Of a stretch of 64,000 nt of DNA, positions 25,344 through 35,652 are shown one piece after another. The first letter of the stretch is position 1, and each line of letters starts with the position of its first letter. The position numbers and the translations under genes are program-made. Below the pieces are notes generated by a model. It did not search any database, was not told the origin of the DNA, and worked only from the letters and a program-made list of their open reading frames with translations. The stretch comes from Meiothermus ruber DSM 1279 (GTDB lineage: Bacteria > Deinococcota > Deinococci > Deinococcales > Thermaceae): contig NC_013946.1 of assembly GCF_000024425.1 (NCBI RefSeq), forward strand, positions 558,001 through 622,000, written 5' to 3'.

Positions 25344-27214
25344 TCGGGCCGGAACCGTAGGGGAGTGGACAGGGTGCGCAGGGACTCCTTGTACAACCGG
25401 GTCTGAGCGGCGATGCGGATGGGGGCGTTGACCGCGCCGTAGCCCTGGTACGCACCCCGGCGTTCGACAATTTCGATAAAAAAGAGATCGTCGAAGGTCT
25501 GGGTGTAGGCGTGGAAGAACTCACCCTCCGGGCTCTGGTCGTACAGCACGTTGAGGGCCTGCATGCGCTCTAGAAGGGCGGGCTCCAGCGCGTAGCGGGC
25601 CTCGAGGTCGTGGTAGTAGTTCTGAGGGATGGGGAGGAGCTGGAGGCCGTTGTTCTGTAGGCGCTCGAGGGTGCCAAAGATGTCGGAGGTAGCCAGAGCG
25701 ATGTGCTGCACCCCGCCGCCGTAGTACTCGTTCAAGAAGCGCGCGGCCAGGGTGCCGCCGGCCTGGGAGGCGTTGAGCACCAGGCGCAGCGAGCGGTCGG
25801 GGCTTTCGGCGGCCTGGCTTTGAATGAGGCCGCCGGGGTCGGGAATCTCCAGCAGGTTGGAGGTTTGCAGGCCCAGGATGGTGCGGTAGAACAGAACCCA
25901 GGAAAGCACCTGGGCTGCCGGCATCACCTGGGCCAGATGGTCAATGCGCTGTAGAGCGGTGGGTGTGGGCTGGGGTGCGGCCAGCTCGAAATCCACTGCC
26001 CAGAAGCTGTCCATCTCCTGCTGGGCTTCAATCAGGTACAGCAGGCTTCCATCCAGACCGCGCAGGGCCGGGATCTGGTGCTCACCGGGGCCGGTTGGGC
26101 CGTAGAAGATGGGGGCCTTGTAGGTCTGGGCCCGTTGCAACACCTCCTCCACCCCCTCGACCAGAACCGCCACCGCGCAGACCGAGGTGCCATGCACCTG
26201 GTTGTAGGCCTGGGCAAAGCTGCCCGGCTCGCTGTTGAGAATGAAATTAATCTGCCCCTGCTGCCACAGGCTCACCTCCTTGGAGCGGTGCTGGCCGCGC
26301 TTCTGGAAGCCCAGGGCCCCGAGGAACTGGGCCAGGGTGGGAGCCATCTCCTCGCTGACGGCGAACTCCACGAAGGCCACCCCGCCGGTTTGCACGGGGA
26401 GCTTTTCCAGGGGGTTTTCCTGCAGGTAGACCAGCGAGCGGTAGCCGTCCAGGGCGGTTTCCTTGGGCGGGGTGGTGCGAAACTGGTCGTTGAAGACCTC
26501 GAGGGAAAGCCAGCCGTCGTAGCGGGTCTCCCTGAGCACCTGCATGAAGCGATCCAGCGGGAGCTGGCCCTGGCCGGGGAAGCTGCGGAAGTGTCGGCTC
26601 CAGGGCAGCACCCCCATCTCCAGCAGGGGGGCGTCGGCGATCTGCACCAGAAAAATCTTTTCCTTTGGGATCTTGGCGATGGCCGAAAGCTCGAGGTTTC
26701 TGGAGAAGATATGGAAGGTATCGAGGATCAGGCCTACCGCGGGGTGGTTGGCCCGGCGCACTACCTCCCAGGCGTCGCGGTAGTCGTAGATGTGCTTGGA
26801 CCAGGCCAGCGCCTCGTAGCCGACCCGGAAGCCCCGCTGTCGGGCGCGTTCGCCCAGCTCATAGAGGTCTTCGGCAATGCGCTCGAGGCTCCCCGTGCTT
26901 TGCGGTGAGGTGTTGGCGCAGACGAAGAACAGGTCGGTGCCTAGCTCGGCCATCACGTCCATCTTGCGCTCGGCCCGGTCGAAAGCCCGGCTGCGCTGGG
27001 GTTCGGGCAGGCCTTCAAAGTCGCGGAAGGGCTGTAGGGTTACGATGGTAAGCCCCAGATCCTGGGCCATCTGCCGGATTTCCTGGGTGGAGCCCTCGAA
27101 GCTCAGCAAGTCGTTCTCGAACAGCTCGAAGCCCTCAAAACCAGCGGCGGCAATGGCCTCGAGCTTGCCCCGGAGGTCGCCGCTCAAACAAACCGTGGCC
27201 ATGGATCTACGCAT
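25340..27214 (-). CDS. quiC: 3-dehydroshikimate dehydratase (QuiC/QsuB type, TIM barrel plus HPPD-like domain)
   Basis: 624 residues from ATG 27214, with GGAGG upstream. Residues 1-270 form a xylose-isomerase-like TIM barrel with likely metal ligands E134 (YEALAW), D165 and H168 (LDTFH) and E239 (LSLEVFN). This converts 3-dehydroshikimate to protocatechuate. Residues 280-600 form a 4-hydroxyphenylpyruvate-dioxygenase-like vicinal-oxygen-chelate region. The metal triad seems kept (H426 in IDHLA, H504 in VQHIAL, E581 in FIEIVERR). The bifunctional-looking layout and length fit QsuB/QuiC1. It is the last gene of the operon and overlaps the dehydrogenase gene by 8 bases. Confidence 0.85.
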   Translation of the reverse strand: MRRSMATVCLSGDLRGKLEAIAAAGFEGFELFENDLLSFEGSTQEIRQMAQDLGLTIVTLQPFRDFEGLPEPQRSRAFDRAERKMDVMAELGTDLFFVCANTSPQSTGSLERIAEDLYELGERARQRGFRVGYEALAWSKHIYDYRDAWEVVRRANHPAVGLILDTFHIFSRNLELSAIAKIPKEKIFLVQIADAPLLEMGVLPWSRHFRSFPGQGQLPLDRFMQVLRETRYDGWLSLEVFNDQFRTTPPKETALDGYRSLVYLQENPLEKLPVQTGGVAFVEFAVSEEMAPTLAQFLGALGFQKRGQHRSKEVSLWQQGQINFILNSEPGSFAQAYNQVHGTSVCAVAVLVEGVEEVLQRAQTYKAPIFYGPTGPGEHQIPALRGLDGSLLYLIEAQQEMDSFWAVDFELAAPQPTPTALQRIDHLAQVMPAAQVLSWVLFYRTILGLQTSNLLEIPDPGGLIQSQAAESPDRSLRLVLNASQAGGTLAARFLNEYYGGGVQHIALATSDIFGTLERLQNNGLQLLPIPQNYYHDLEARYALEPALLERMQALNVLYDQSPEGEFFHAYTQTFDDLFFIEIVERRGAYQGYGAVNAPIRIAAQTRLYKESLRTLSTPLRFRPD

Positions 27215-28181
27215 TGCATCCTCCATGCAGCAATACCACCTTGGCCTCGGCCAGCCGACCGGCCAGCAGCTCTTCGAAGCTGGTCTGGGCCATGGCAAAA
27301 GGCCGCCGGACGGCCAGGGTATCCGGCAGATGAGCCAGCAGCGCGGTGGCCCGGGCAAACTCGGCCTGGGTGAACACATACGAGCCCTGGATACGAATCT
27401 CCTGCAAGACTGTGCGCTGCAAGGGGAGGGGGGCCTCGAGGTCGCTCAAACCCACCAGCACCACGCTACCCCCCGGCCGGGCGGCGTTCACGGCCAGGGC
27501 CAGGGTGCTCTGGGCCCCTACGGTCTCGAGCACCCGGTCGTACTGTCCGCTGGGGGTCGGCACCACCTCGGCGATAAAGCCCAGCCCCTCGAGCCAGGCC
27601 GCGCGCAGCGGGTTGCGCTCGCTGACCGTTACCCGCGCCCCGGCCTGGGCCAGCAGCCAGGCCGCCAGGGTGCCGATGGCCCCCCCGCCCAGCACCAGCA
27701 CCGGCCGGCCCAGCACCGGCCCGGCCAGCTCCACGGCCCGCAACGCTACCGCCAGCGGCTCGGCCAGGGCCCCTTTCCACAGCGGTACCCCGGCGGGCAG
27801 CCGGTGGAGCTGGGATAGGGGCACCCGGATCTGCTCGGCGAAACCGCCCCAGTAGTGAAAGCCGATGTTGGTACGATGGGCGCACAGGTTGCTCAGCCCT
27901 TCCCAGCAGGCCGGGCACTGGCCGCACGCCACCAGCGGGTTGACCGCTACCGCCTGGCCCAGCCAGTCCGGGGGGCCCTCCTGCACGATACCGGCAATCT
28001 CGTGCCCCAGCACCAGGGGTGGTTTCCAGCGGGCCCGCATGGCCGGGGCCCCCTTGTATACGCTCAGGTCGCTGCCGCAGATGCCGCAGGCCGCGACCTG
28101 CAAGAGCACCCCCGCTCCTTCCGGGGTCTCGCGGTGGTGCACGCTGAGTCGTCCGTAATCCTCTAGAACCCATGCTTGCAT
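27207..28181 (-). CDS. zinc-dependent medium-chain dehydrogenase
   Basis: 324 residues. The catalytic zinc site is visible (CGICGSD, GHEIAG) and so is the structural zinc set (CGQCPACWEGLSNLC). The Rossmann motif is VLVLGGGAIGTLAA. It is an NAD(P)-dependent alcohol/polyol dehydrogenase of the MDR family. Placed between a TctABC transporter and 3-dehydroshikimate dehydratase, it may oxidise quinate or shikimate, or a related hydroxyl, to feed the dehydratase. That assignment is contextual; classical quinate dehydrogenases are of a different family. Confidence 0.82.
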   Translation of the reverse strand: MQAWVLEDYGRLSVHHRETPEGAGVLLQVAACGICGSDLSVYKGAPAMRARWKPPLVLGHEIAGIVQEGPPDWLGQAVAVNPLVACGQCPACWEGLSNLCAHRTNIGFHYWGGFAEQIRVPLSQLHRLPAGVPLWKGALAEPLAVALRAVELAGPVLGRPVLVLGGGAIGTLAAWLLAQAGARVTVSERNPLRAAWLEGLGFIAEVVPTPSGQYDRVLETVGAQSTLALAVNAARPGGSVVLVGLSDLEAPLPLQRTVLQEIRIQGSYVFTQAEFARATALLAHLPDTLAVRRPFAMAQTSFEELLAGRLAEAKVVLLHGGCNA

Positions 28182-28190
28182 GCGGTCACC

Positions 28191-29654
28191 TCACGGGTTG
28201 TTGGGCCTGGCCCGCTGCCCGCGCAGCCAGAGCATGCCCACAATCAACAACAGGTTGCATACCGCCAGCACCACGGCCACGGGCCGGCTGAAAAACGCGG
28301 TCAGATCCCACTGGGTCTTGATCAGGCTCATCATCAGGTACTGCTCCAGCAGGGGTCCCAGCACCATGCCCAGAATGAGCTGACCCACCGGGAAGCCGCC
28401 CCGCTGCATCAAGAGCCCCAGCAGGCCCAGCACCACCAGCAGGTACAGGTCGAAGGGGTTGCGGTTGATGGCGTAGGTGCCCACCAGGCACAAACCCATC
28501 ACCGCCCCCAGCAGCAGGCGCATGGGAATGCGCAGCAGGGTGCTGATCAGGGCCGCCCCCAGGTAGCCCACCAGGGGCATCATGAGCAGGCTGGCCAGGA
28601 TAAAGGCCATGTACAACTGCACCACAAAGCCCAGGTTTTTGGCGAACAGGTCGGGGCCGGGGGTAATGCCCATGGTGAGGAACATGCCCAGCACAATGGC
28701 CGTCAGGGTGTCGCCGGGGATGCCCAGCGAAAGGGCCGGAATCCAGGTGCCGGCCACGGCGGCGTTGTTGGAGGAGGCCCCGCTGAGGGTGACCTGTTCT
28801 TTGCTGCCCCGGCGCAGCCGGGTGAAGTTGCTGCTGATCCAGGCCGCCAGGTCGGAGCCGGCCCCCGGCAGGAAACCGATAAAAGTGCCCAGCAGGCTCG
28901 AGCGCAACAGGAGCCGGCGTTCCTTCCAGACCAGCCGGCCCCCTGCACCAAAGAACTCCTGGGCCACCGAGCGATTCTGGTTGGGACTGGCCGGTGGCTG
29001 GTGGCCTTTCTTATAGCTATAGATGTTGTTGATCACCTCGGCCACGCCAAAGAAGGCGATGAGGGCGACGATGAAGGAAATCCCTCCCAGCAGGTTGGGG
29101 TTGCCGAAGTTGAAGCGGGGGGTGCCCAGGGCGGGGTCGTAGCCGATGGTGGCGATGAGCATGCCCACCCCAAAGGCAATTAACCCCTTGGCCATGGAAG
29201 GGGAGGCAAACACGCCGCTCACAATGCCCAGGAGCACCAGCCAGAAGTACTCGAAGGAGGAGAACTGCTTGGCCACCTGGGCCAGGCCCAGCGAGCCCCC
29301 AATCAGAATGACCACCCCCACCAGGCTGCCCAGGGCCGAGCTGAGGGCCGAGATGCCCAGGGCAAAAGCGGGGGAGCGCTCCTTGCCAATCTGGTGAATT
29401 TCCTCGGTGTAGGCCGCCGAGGCCGGGGTACCGGGGATGCGCATGGCGGTAGCCCCAATATCCCCGGCGAAGATGGCGGTGGCGGTAATGCCGATGATGG
29501 CTGAAAAAGCTACCGTGGGGTCTAAAAAGATGGCGATGGGGATGAAGAGGCTGATGGCCAGGGTGGCGGTAAGTCCCGGAAGCGAGCCAAACAAGGCGCC
29601 GTACAGGGCTCCCAGCATCATGGCGAGGAAGGACTCGAGGCTAAAAAAACTCAT
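28191..29654 (-). CDS. tctA: tripartite tricarboxylate transporter, large permease TctA
   Basis: 487 residues and about 11-12 membrane helices. The family hallmarks are present: GALYGALFGSLPGLTATLAI near the N-terminus and FLPGAGSDLAAWISSN in the middle. It is the main membrane channel of a TTT system and works with TctB and the binding protein TctC to import carboxylates using the ion gradient. Its start overlaps the tctB stop by four bases. The substrate is probably a hydroaromatic acid, from the neighbouring enzymes. Confidence 0.92.
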   Translation of the reverse strand: MSFFSLESFLAMMLGALYGALFGSLPGLTATLAISLFIPIAIFLDPTVAFSAIIGITATAIFAGDIGATAMRIPGTPASAAYTEEIHQIGKERSPAFALGISALSSALGSLVGVVILIGGSLGLAQVAKQFSSFEYFWLVLLGIVSGVFASPSMAKGLIAFGVGMLIATIGYDPALGTPRFNFGNPNLLGGISFIVALIAFFGVAEVINNIYSYKKGHQPPASPNQNRSVAQEFFGAGGRLVWKERRLLLRSSLLGTFIGFLPGAGSDLAAWISSNFTRLRRGSKEQVTLSGASSNNAAVAGTWIPALSLGIPGDTLTAIVLGMFLTMGITPGPDLFAKNLGFVVQLYMAFILASLLMMPLVGYLGAALISTLLRIPMRLLLGAVMGLCLVGTYAINRNPFDLYLLVVLGLLGLLMQRGGFPVGQLILGMVLGPLLEQYLMMSLIKTQWDLTAFFSRPVAVVLAVCNLLLIVGMLWLRGQRARPNNP

Positions 29655-30094
29655 AACGGCACCTTGAGCAACTGCACAAAGACCACGTACACAAAGGCCA
29701 CCATGAACAGCGCAGTGAGCAGGGCCTCGAGCCAGCGCGCACCCAGGAGCAGGCAGGACAGCAGCACCAGCAACCCGGCGGAGCCCAACAGGCCCAGCCT
29801 GTCCAAAGCCCAGGGGGTCAGTAGCAAGGCCAGCAGAACGCCGCCGATGCGCAGCAGATTGCCCCAGGCCAACAGCTTGAACGAGGCCCCTAGCCCAGGC
29901 TGGCGCAGGTTGCGGTAGAGCAGGCTCAGGCTGGCCACGGCCAAACCCACCGCCAGCAGCTTGGGGAAAAGCGCCGGCCCCAGATACCCTTCCGCGGTGC
30001 GGGGGAAGGTATCGCTGATGAACCAGGCAGCGAGCCCTAGGGCCAGGGCGATCAGGCAGACTAAAAGCTCAAAAGGGCGGGCCGGATTGACCAT
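29651..30094 (-). CDS. tctB: tripartite tricarboxylate transporter, small permease TctB
   Basis: 147 residues from ATG 30094, preceded by AAAGGAAG. Four hydrophobic helices with the family's typical N-terminal pattern (FELLVCLIALALGLAAWFIS, then GPALFPKLLAVGLA). It is the small membrane subunit of the TTT transporter. A hairpin separates it from tctC. Confidence 0.88.
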   Translation of the reverse strand: MVNPARPFELLVCLIALALGLAAWFISDTFPRTAEGYLGPALFPKLLAVGLAVASLSLLYRNLRQPGLGASFKLLAWGNLLRIGGVLLALLLTPWALDRLGLLGSAGLLVLLSCLLLGARWLEALLTALFMVAFVYVVFVQLLKVPL

Positions 30095-30200
30095 TGGAAT
30101 CTTCCTTTCTGTTTCTGTTGTGCCTCCAATATATCCCTGTCGTGAAGAAATGTGATTTACTTGAGTCTGACCGCTCAATCGCTGCAACTTTCCAACGTAA

Positions 30201-30224
30201 CTGGGCAGACGTGGGTCTGCCCAG
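30201..30224 (-). terminator. tctC-tctB intercistronic hairpin
   Basis: A perfect 10-bp inverted repeat (CTGGGCAGAC/GTCTGCCCAG) with a 4-base loop follows the tctC stop. It has no T-tract, so partial termination or mRNA stabilisation is more likely than full termination. This would keep the binding protein more abundant than the permeases. Confidence 0.6.
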
Positions 30225-30245
30225 GTTGTACCGCATTGCCACGGG

Positions 30246-31199
30246 CTACTTCAACTCATCGGCCAGCTCAGCCATGGCCCGGTTGCGCTCGGCCAGGAAG
30301 GCTTTGGTCTGGTCGAAGTTCAGGTGGTTGATGACCAGGTTGGCGTTGTTCATGAAGCGCACAAACTCCGGGTCTTGCACGGCCTTGGCAAAGGCCTGGT
30401 CGAGCTGGCGGGCCACCGAGGGCAGGGTGTGCTTGGGGGCCGCGGCCATCAGGAAAGAGGCAAAGGTCCAGTCCACGCCCAGCTCTTTCAGGGTGGGCAC
30501 GTCGGGGAAGGCCGGGAAGCGCCGGTCGGTCATGAAGGCCAGGTAGCGGGCCTCACCGGCTTTAACCAGCGCGCTGGCTTCGCCGATCGAGACAAAGGCC
30601 ACGTTGATGCCCCCCGAAATCAGCTCTTGCAAAGCGGCGGCCGCACCCTGTGCGGGCACCCAGGGCAGGGCCGCGTCTTTCAGGCCAAGCTTTTTGAGGA
30701 AGCCCAGCCGGGCATAGTCGTAGGAGCCGGCGCGGGCGGTGCCGGAGGCCTTGTACTTGCCGGGGTTGGCCTTGATATCGGCGATGAACTCCTGGGCGGT
30801 TTTCCAGGGGGCGTCTTTGCGCACCACGATGGCCACGGGGTTCAGCACCAGGAGCGCGATGGGCGTAAAGGCATCGGCGTTGATTTTGGTCTGGTTGACC
30901 CAGGCCGGTAGCACCACCTCCAGGGTGATGATGCCAATGGTGTAACCGCTGGGGTCGCCCTGGGCGATGGCGGCGTGGCCGATGGCCCCACCCCCGCCGG
31001 TGCGGTTGACCACCTGTACCGGCTGGCCCAGGATGTTGCCCAGCACCGGGGCCAGGGAACGGGCGGTAAGGTCGGTGCTGCCGCCGGGTGACCAGGGCAC
31101 GATCAGGGTAATGGGCCGGACAGGGTAGCGTTGCCCCAGTGCCACCAGGGTGAGCGCCAGTACGGCCACAACCGCCAGAATGCCAAAAACTCGCTTCAT
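30246..31199 (-). CDS. tctC: tripartite tricarboxylate transporter, substrate-binding protein TctC
   Basis: 317 residues from ATG 31199, with GGGAGGAG upstream. A signal peptide (residues 1-22, ending ALGQ) is followed by the Bug/TctC signature YPVRPITLIVPWSPGGSTDL and VNRTGGGGAIGHAAIA. It captures the substrate in the periplasm for TctAB. It is the first gene of the operon, behind a good promoter that faces the GntR regulator. Confidence 0.92.
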   Translation of the reverse strand: MKRVFGILAVVAVLALTLVALGQRYPVRPITLIVPWSPGGSTDLTARSLAPVLGNILGQPVQVVNRTGGGGAIGHAAIAQGDPSGYTIGIITLEVVLPAWVNQTKINADAFTPIALLVLNPVAIVVRKDAPWKTAQEFIADIKANPGKYKASGTARAGSYDYARLGFLKKLGLKDAALPWVPAQGAAAALQELISGGINVAFVSIGEASALVKAGEARYLAFMTDRRFPAFPDVPTLKELGVDWTFASFLMAAAPKHTLPSVARQLDQAFAKAVQDPEFVRFMNNANLVINHLNFDQTKAFLAERNRAMAELADELK

Positions 31200-31268
31200 G
31201 TAGACTCCTCCCTTGCTCAATAGCATCAAAGGTGAACCGTATTGTGGATGTCCTTTGGGACGCTGGAC

Positions 31269-31338
31269 AATCTAACACAGTTTTTACAAAGATGCAACTG
31301 GCATCTCAGTTGAGTTTTAGTACGCGGCTTGTTAGACT
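31269..31338. promoter_or_regulatory. divergent tctC/GntR promoters with operator-like dyads
   Basis: Minus strand: TTGCAT (31297-31292), 17 bp, TAGATT (31274-31269) for tctC. Plus strand: TTGAGT (31310-31315), 17 bp, TAGACT (31333-31338), only 6 bases before the GntR ATG, so that mRNA is probably leaderless. The dyads GATGC-N5-GCATC (31291-31305) and CAACTG-N6-CAGTTG (31295-31312) overlap both -35 regions. They are good candidates for the GntR operator. Confidence 0.65.
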
Positions 31339-31344
31339 GGCTTT

Positions 31345-32013
31345 ATGGTTCAACCCAGTGATGTGGAGGAACTGCCCCTACGGGAGCGGGCCTACCTGCA
31401 CATCAAGCGCCTGATTCTCAACGAGGAGTTACCGCCCAACAGCTTTTTATCGGAGCGGAGCCTGGCCCAGCAGCTTGGCATGAGCAAAACCCCGGTGCGG
31501 CTGGCTATCGCCCGCCTCGAGAACGAGGGTTTTGTGCGGGTCTCGCCCCAGCAGGGCATTGTGGTGCTGGCCCTGAGCTTTGAGGAGGTGCTCGAGCACA
31601 TCGATTTTCGCCTGGCCCTGGAAAGCTTTGTGGTCAAGCGCCTGGCCGGCAACCTGAGCCGCAGCCAGGCCAGGGTGCTGCAGGAGCATATTCAAGAGCA
31701 GCAGGCCCTGGCCCAGCACCCCCAGACCCAGACCGAGCAACTGGTGCTGGCCGATATGGCGTTCCACCGCCGGCTCGCCACTACCCTGGGCAACCGTCAG
31801 ATTGTGCAGGCCCTCGAGCGCCAGCAAGACATGCTGTACCGGGTGGCCCACCGTGTGTACCAGAAACACCCCTCCCGGCGTGAGCAGAGCATAGCCGAAC
31901 ACCAACGCCTGCTGCAGTTTCTGGTCGAGGGTGAGCAGGCCGAGGCCCTGGGTTTGATCGAACAGCACATCAGTCGCATCAAGTCTTTGTTGATCAGCGC
32001 CGCTGGGGGCTAA
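31345..32013 (+). CDS. GntR-family regulator (FadR subfamily)
   Basis: 222 residues. The N-terminal winged helix is LSERSLAQQLGMSKTPVRLA, followed by RLENEGFVRVSPQQG. The FCD ligand-binding domain (about 85-215) shows the expected acidic/His pattern: FRLALESF, DMAFHRRLA and EHQRLLQFL. It is divergent from the tct operon and most likely represses it in the absence of the imported acid. Confidence 0.9.
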   Translation: MVQPSDVEELPLRERAYLHIKRLILNEELPPNSFLSERSLAQQLGMSKTPVRLAIARLENEGFVRVSPQQGIVVLALSFEEVLEHIDFRLALESFVVKRLAGNLSRSQARVLQEHIQEQQALAQHPQTQTEQLVLADMAFHRRLATTLGNRQIVQALERQQDMLYRVAHRVYQKHPSRREQSIAEHQRLLQFLVEGEQAEALGLIEQHISRIKSLLISAAGG

Positions 32014-32039
32014 GGTTTCCCAGACCGGGCTTCACGCGA

Positions 32040-32579
32040 TTATGGCTGAGCGCTCATGGGTGCTTGGGTGTCCCAGCAGGCGAGGGCTTTGAGAACGGCG
32101 TTTCGCTCGTTTTGATGCGAAAGCCGCTTAAGGGCCTCGCGCACAGGGAACCAGGCCACCCCGTCCACCTCTTCTTTTTGGGGCCGGGGTGTGCCACCCA
32201 CGTAGCCCATCAAGAAGTGATGAACTTCCTTAGTGACGGTGGTTTGTACCCCGTCGTCTTTGACCGTGAAGTGATAGCGGATGCTGCCCAGGGGGGCCAG
32301 TACCCTGGCCTCGATGCCAGTCTCTTCACGCACCTCGCGGACGGCGGTTTGTGGATAACGCTCGCCTGGCTCTACCTGGCCCTTGGGCAGGCTCCAGACC
32401 CGTCCGTCTTTGATGGCGATGAGGAGCACCTCCAGGCCCTTCCCCCCAGGCCGCTCGCGCAACACCACCCCCCCCGCCGAGGTCACCCGGCGGCGGGATT
32501 GCGGCAGCGCTTGGGGCCTCGAGCCCCCCACCATGCCGCGTTTAGGTCTACGGCGGCGTAAACTTACCGAATAACGCAT
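32040..32579 (-). CDS. Nudix hydrolase
   Basis: 179 residues from ATG 32579. The Nudix box is GQVEPGERYPQTAVREVREE followed by TGIEA, with all catalytic Glu residues present. A basic N-terminal tail of about 30 residues precedes the fold. It hydrolyses a nucleoside diphosphate-linked compound with Mg; diadenosine polyphosphates are a possible substrate by analogy with Thermus Ndx1. It is convergent with GntR. Confidence 0.85.
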   Translation of the reverse strand: MRYSVSLRRRRPKRGMVGGSRPQALPQSRRRVTSAGGVVLRERPGGKGLEVLLIAIKDGRVWSLPKGQVEPGERYPQTAVREVREETGIEARVLAPLGSIRYHFTVKDDGVQTTVTKEVHHFLMGYVGGTPRPQKEEVDGVAWFPVREALKRLSHQNERNAVLKALACWDTQAPMSAQP

Positions 32580-32699
32580 ACTGTAACTACTTTCCAATGA
32601 CCCAATGATGGGTACCTGTTCTCAGTTTACTAGGAACTGGCGCTTTTGTCGTGTATGAAGGCACACATGGGCCGCAGAATGCCATTAGCCAGTAGTAAG

Positions 32700-32732
32700 C
32701 AGTAAAAAGAAAAAGCGCCCCGAAGGGCGCTT
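32700..32732 (-). terminator. Rho-independent terminator of the 16S rRNA gene
   Basis: The stem AAGCGCCC/GGGCGCTT (32713-32732) with a TTCG tetraloop on the minus strand is followed by TTTTTCTTTTTAC. It ends about 45 bases beyond the 16S 3' end, so the rRNA transcript carries 16S only. Confidence 0.85.
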
Positions 32733-32770
32733 GCCTTGAACAAAGAAAGATCAGCCGAGCTATTTATGCT

Positions 32771-34265
<1,495 letters not shown>

Positions 34266-34267
34266 CG

Positions 34268-34283
34268 CTCACCTTGCGGTGAG
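34268..34283 (-). other. hairpin in the 16S leader
   Basis: CTCACC-GCAA-GGTGAG forms a perfect 6-bp stem with a GNRA-type loop just upstream of the mature 16S 5' end. It is probably part of leader folding or processing. Confidence 0.45.
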
Positions 34284-34392
34284 ACTTGTATTTTTCTCGT
34301 TTATAAACGTCCGAGAAAACGACGTATGGTTCGTGCTTCTGCTGATCTTTCTTTGTCAAGGTGCTTGGCTACCTCGTGGCAGCGCAACGAGA

Positions 34393-34421
34393 AGTGTACC
34401 GACTACCCCCAAACCTGTCAA
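34393..34421 (-). promoter_or_regulatory. 16S rRNA promoter
   Basis: TTGACA (34421-34416), a 17-bp spacer and TACACT (34398-34393) on the minus strand, about 130 bp before the mature 16S. It is close to the sigma-70-type consensus. The -35 box overlaps the stop codon of the M50 protease gene. A second TTGACA at 34359-34354 has no good -10. Confidence 0.75.
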
Positions 34422-35566
34422 GCCCTACCCGGTATGTGGTTCTTGGGATGGTCGGACAAGCTCATCTGGGCGGCGCGGAGCTGCAGGGCTCGCAGCAGGT
34501 CGGTTTTGCTTAGAATGCCGATTAAGTGCCCCTGCTCGTCGGTAACCAGGAGCCTCGAGAACCCCTGTTCAGCCATGCGTTGTAGGGCGGCGAGGGCTTC
34601 GGTGTCTTGGTTTACCTGTAAGGGGGGGCGCATCCGCTCGAGCACCCGGGTCTGCGGCGAGGCCCCGTGCAGGTCTTCCAGGCTGATCAGGCCCAGGAGC
34701 CGCCCCTCCTCCACCACCGGGTAGCCCACGTGCCGCTCGAGCATCATCTTCTCCAGGAGCTCGGCCACGGTCAGGCTGGGGGGCACGGTGCTTACCTCGC
34801 GGGTCATCAGGTCGCGCACCCAGAGGCCCTCGAGGGTGCGGCTGAGCACGGTTTGCTCACCCTCGGCGCTGGCCGCCATAAAGACGAAAAAAGCGATCAG
34901 GAGCATGAAGAGGTTGCCGATGAGCAGGCCCAGCAGGCCCAGGGCAAAGGCCATCACTTTGCTCACCGCGACGGCGGTGCGGGTGGCCTCGAGGTAGGGT
35001 CTGTAAAGGGCCAGCAGGCTGCGCAGGATGCGCCCGCCGTCGAGCGGCAGGGCTGGTAGCAGGTTGAACAGGGCCAGGCTCAGGTTGATGAAACTCAAGT
35101 AGCCCAGCAGAAACTGCCCATCGGTTGCGCCTGGGGGTGCCAGTCCGCGCAAAAGCGCAAACAGCCCTGAAAGCAGCAGGCTCACGATGGGGCCGGCGAT
35201 GGCGATGACGGCCTCGGCCCCGCGGGTGCGGGGGATTTGCTCGAGCTGGGCCACCCCCCCCAGGAGCCACAGGGTAATCTCGCGGGTTTGTACGCCATAG
35301 GCCCGCGCCGTGAGGGCATGGCCCAGCTCGTGGAGCAGCACGCTCAGGAACAGACCCAAGGCGGCCAGCAGGCCCAGCACATAGGGCATGGGGCCTTGGA
35401 GCCAGTCGGGCGATGCCTCGATCTGCAGCAGCCGCAGGTAGAGCGGAAGCTGGCTGCCGATCAGAAAGGCCAGAAGGGGCAGCACAATCAGAAAGCTCAG
35501 GTCGAGCGAGACCGGGATGCCCAGGAGCTGCAAAGGCAGGCGGATGGTTTTGGCGAACATTTGCAC
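34418..35566 (-). CDS. M50-family membrane metalloprotease with two CBS domains
   Basis: 382 residues. The site-2 protease hallmarks are HELGH (in LLHELGHALTARAYGV) and the downstream metal-ligand motif LLPALPLDGGRIL, within about six membrane helices (residues 1-235). Two CBS domains follow (about 250-365), which usually bind adenine nucleotides and could tune activity. The layout is that of SpoIVFB/Rip3-type proteases, which cleave regulators inside the membrane. It lies just upstream of the 16S gene on the same strand, so read-through into the rRNA promoter region is possible. Confidence 0.9.
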   Translation of the reverse strand: MQMFAKTIRLPLQLLGIPVSLDLSFLIVLPLLAFLIGSQLPLYLRLLQIEASPDWLQGPMPYVLGLLAALGLFLSVLLHELGHALTARAYGVQTREITLWLLGGVAQLEQIPRTRGAEAVIAIAGPIVSLLLSGLFALLRGLAPPGATDGQFLLGYLSFINLSLALFNLLPALPLDGGRILRSLLALYRPYLEATRTAVAVSKVMAFALGLLGLLIGNLFMLLIAFFVFMAASAEGEQTVLSRTLEGLWVRDLMTREVSTVPPSLTVAELLEKMMLERHVGYPVVEEGRLLGLISLEDLHGASPQTRVLERMRPPLQVNQDTEALAALQRMAEQGFSRLLVTDEQGHLIGILSKTDLLRALQLRAAQMSLSDHPKNHIPGRA

Positions 35567-35652
35567 GTATGGTACTACACTGCGAGAAGCCCTTTGTGCT
35601 TCCCGCGGGGGTTTCAGGGCGAGGGATAATCGGTTGTAGGATACGTAGGCCC

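Noticed and set aside
35413-35652. Upstream extension of the rsmI frame to 35413
   Set aside because: The added 80 residues are Arg/Ala-rich, antisense to the M50 gene and absent from RsmI proteins. The ATG at 35653 matches the family start.
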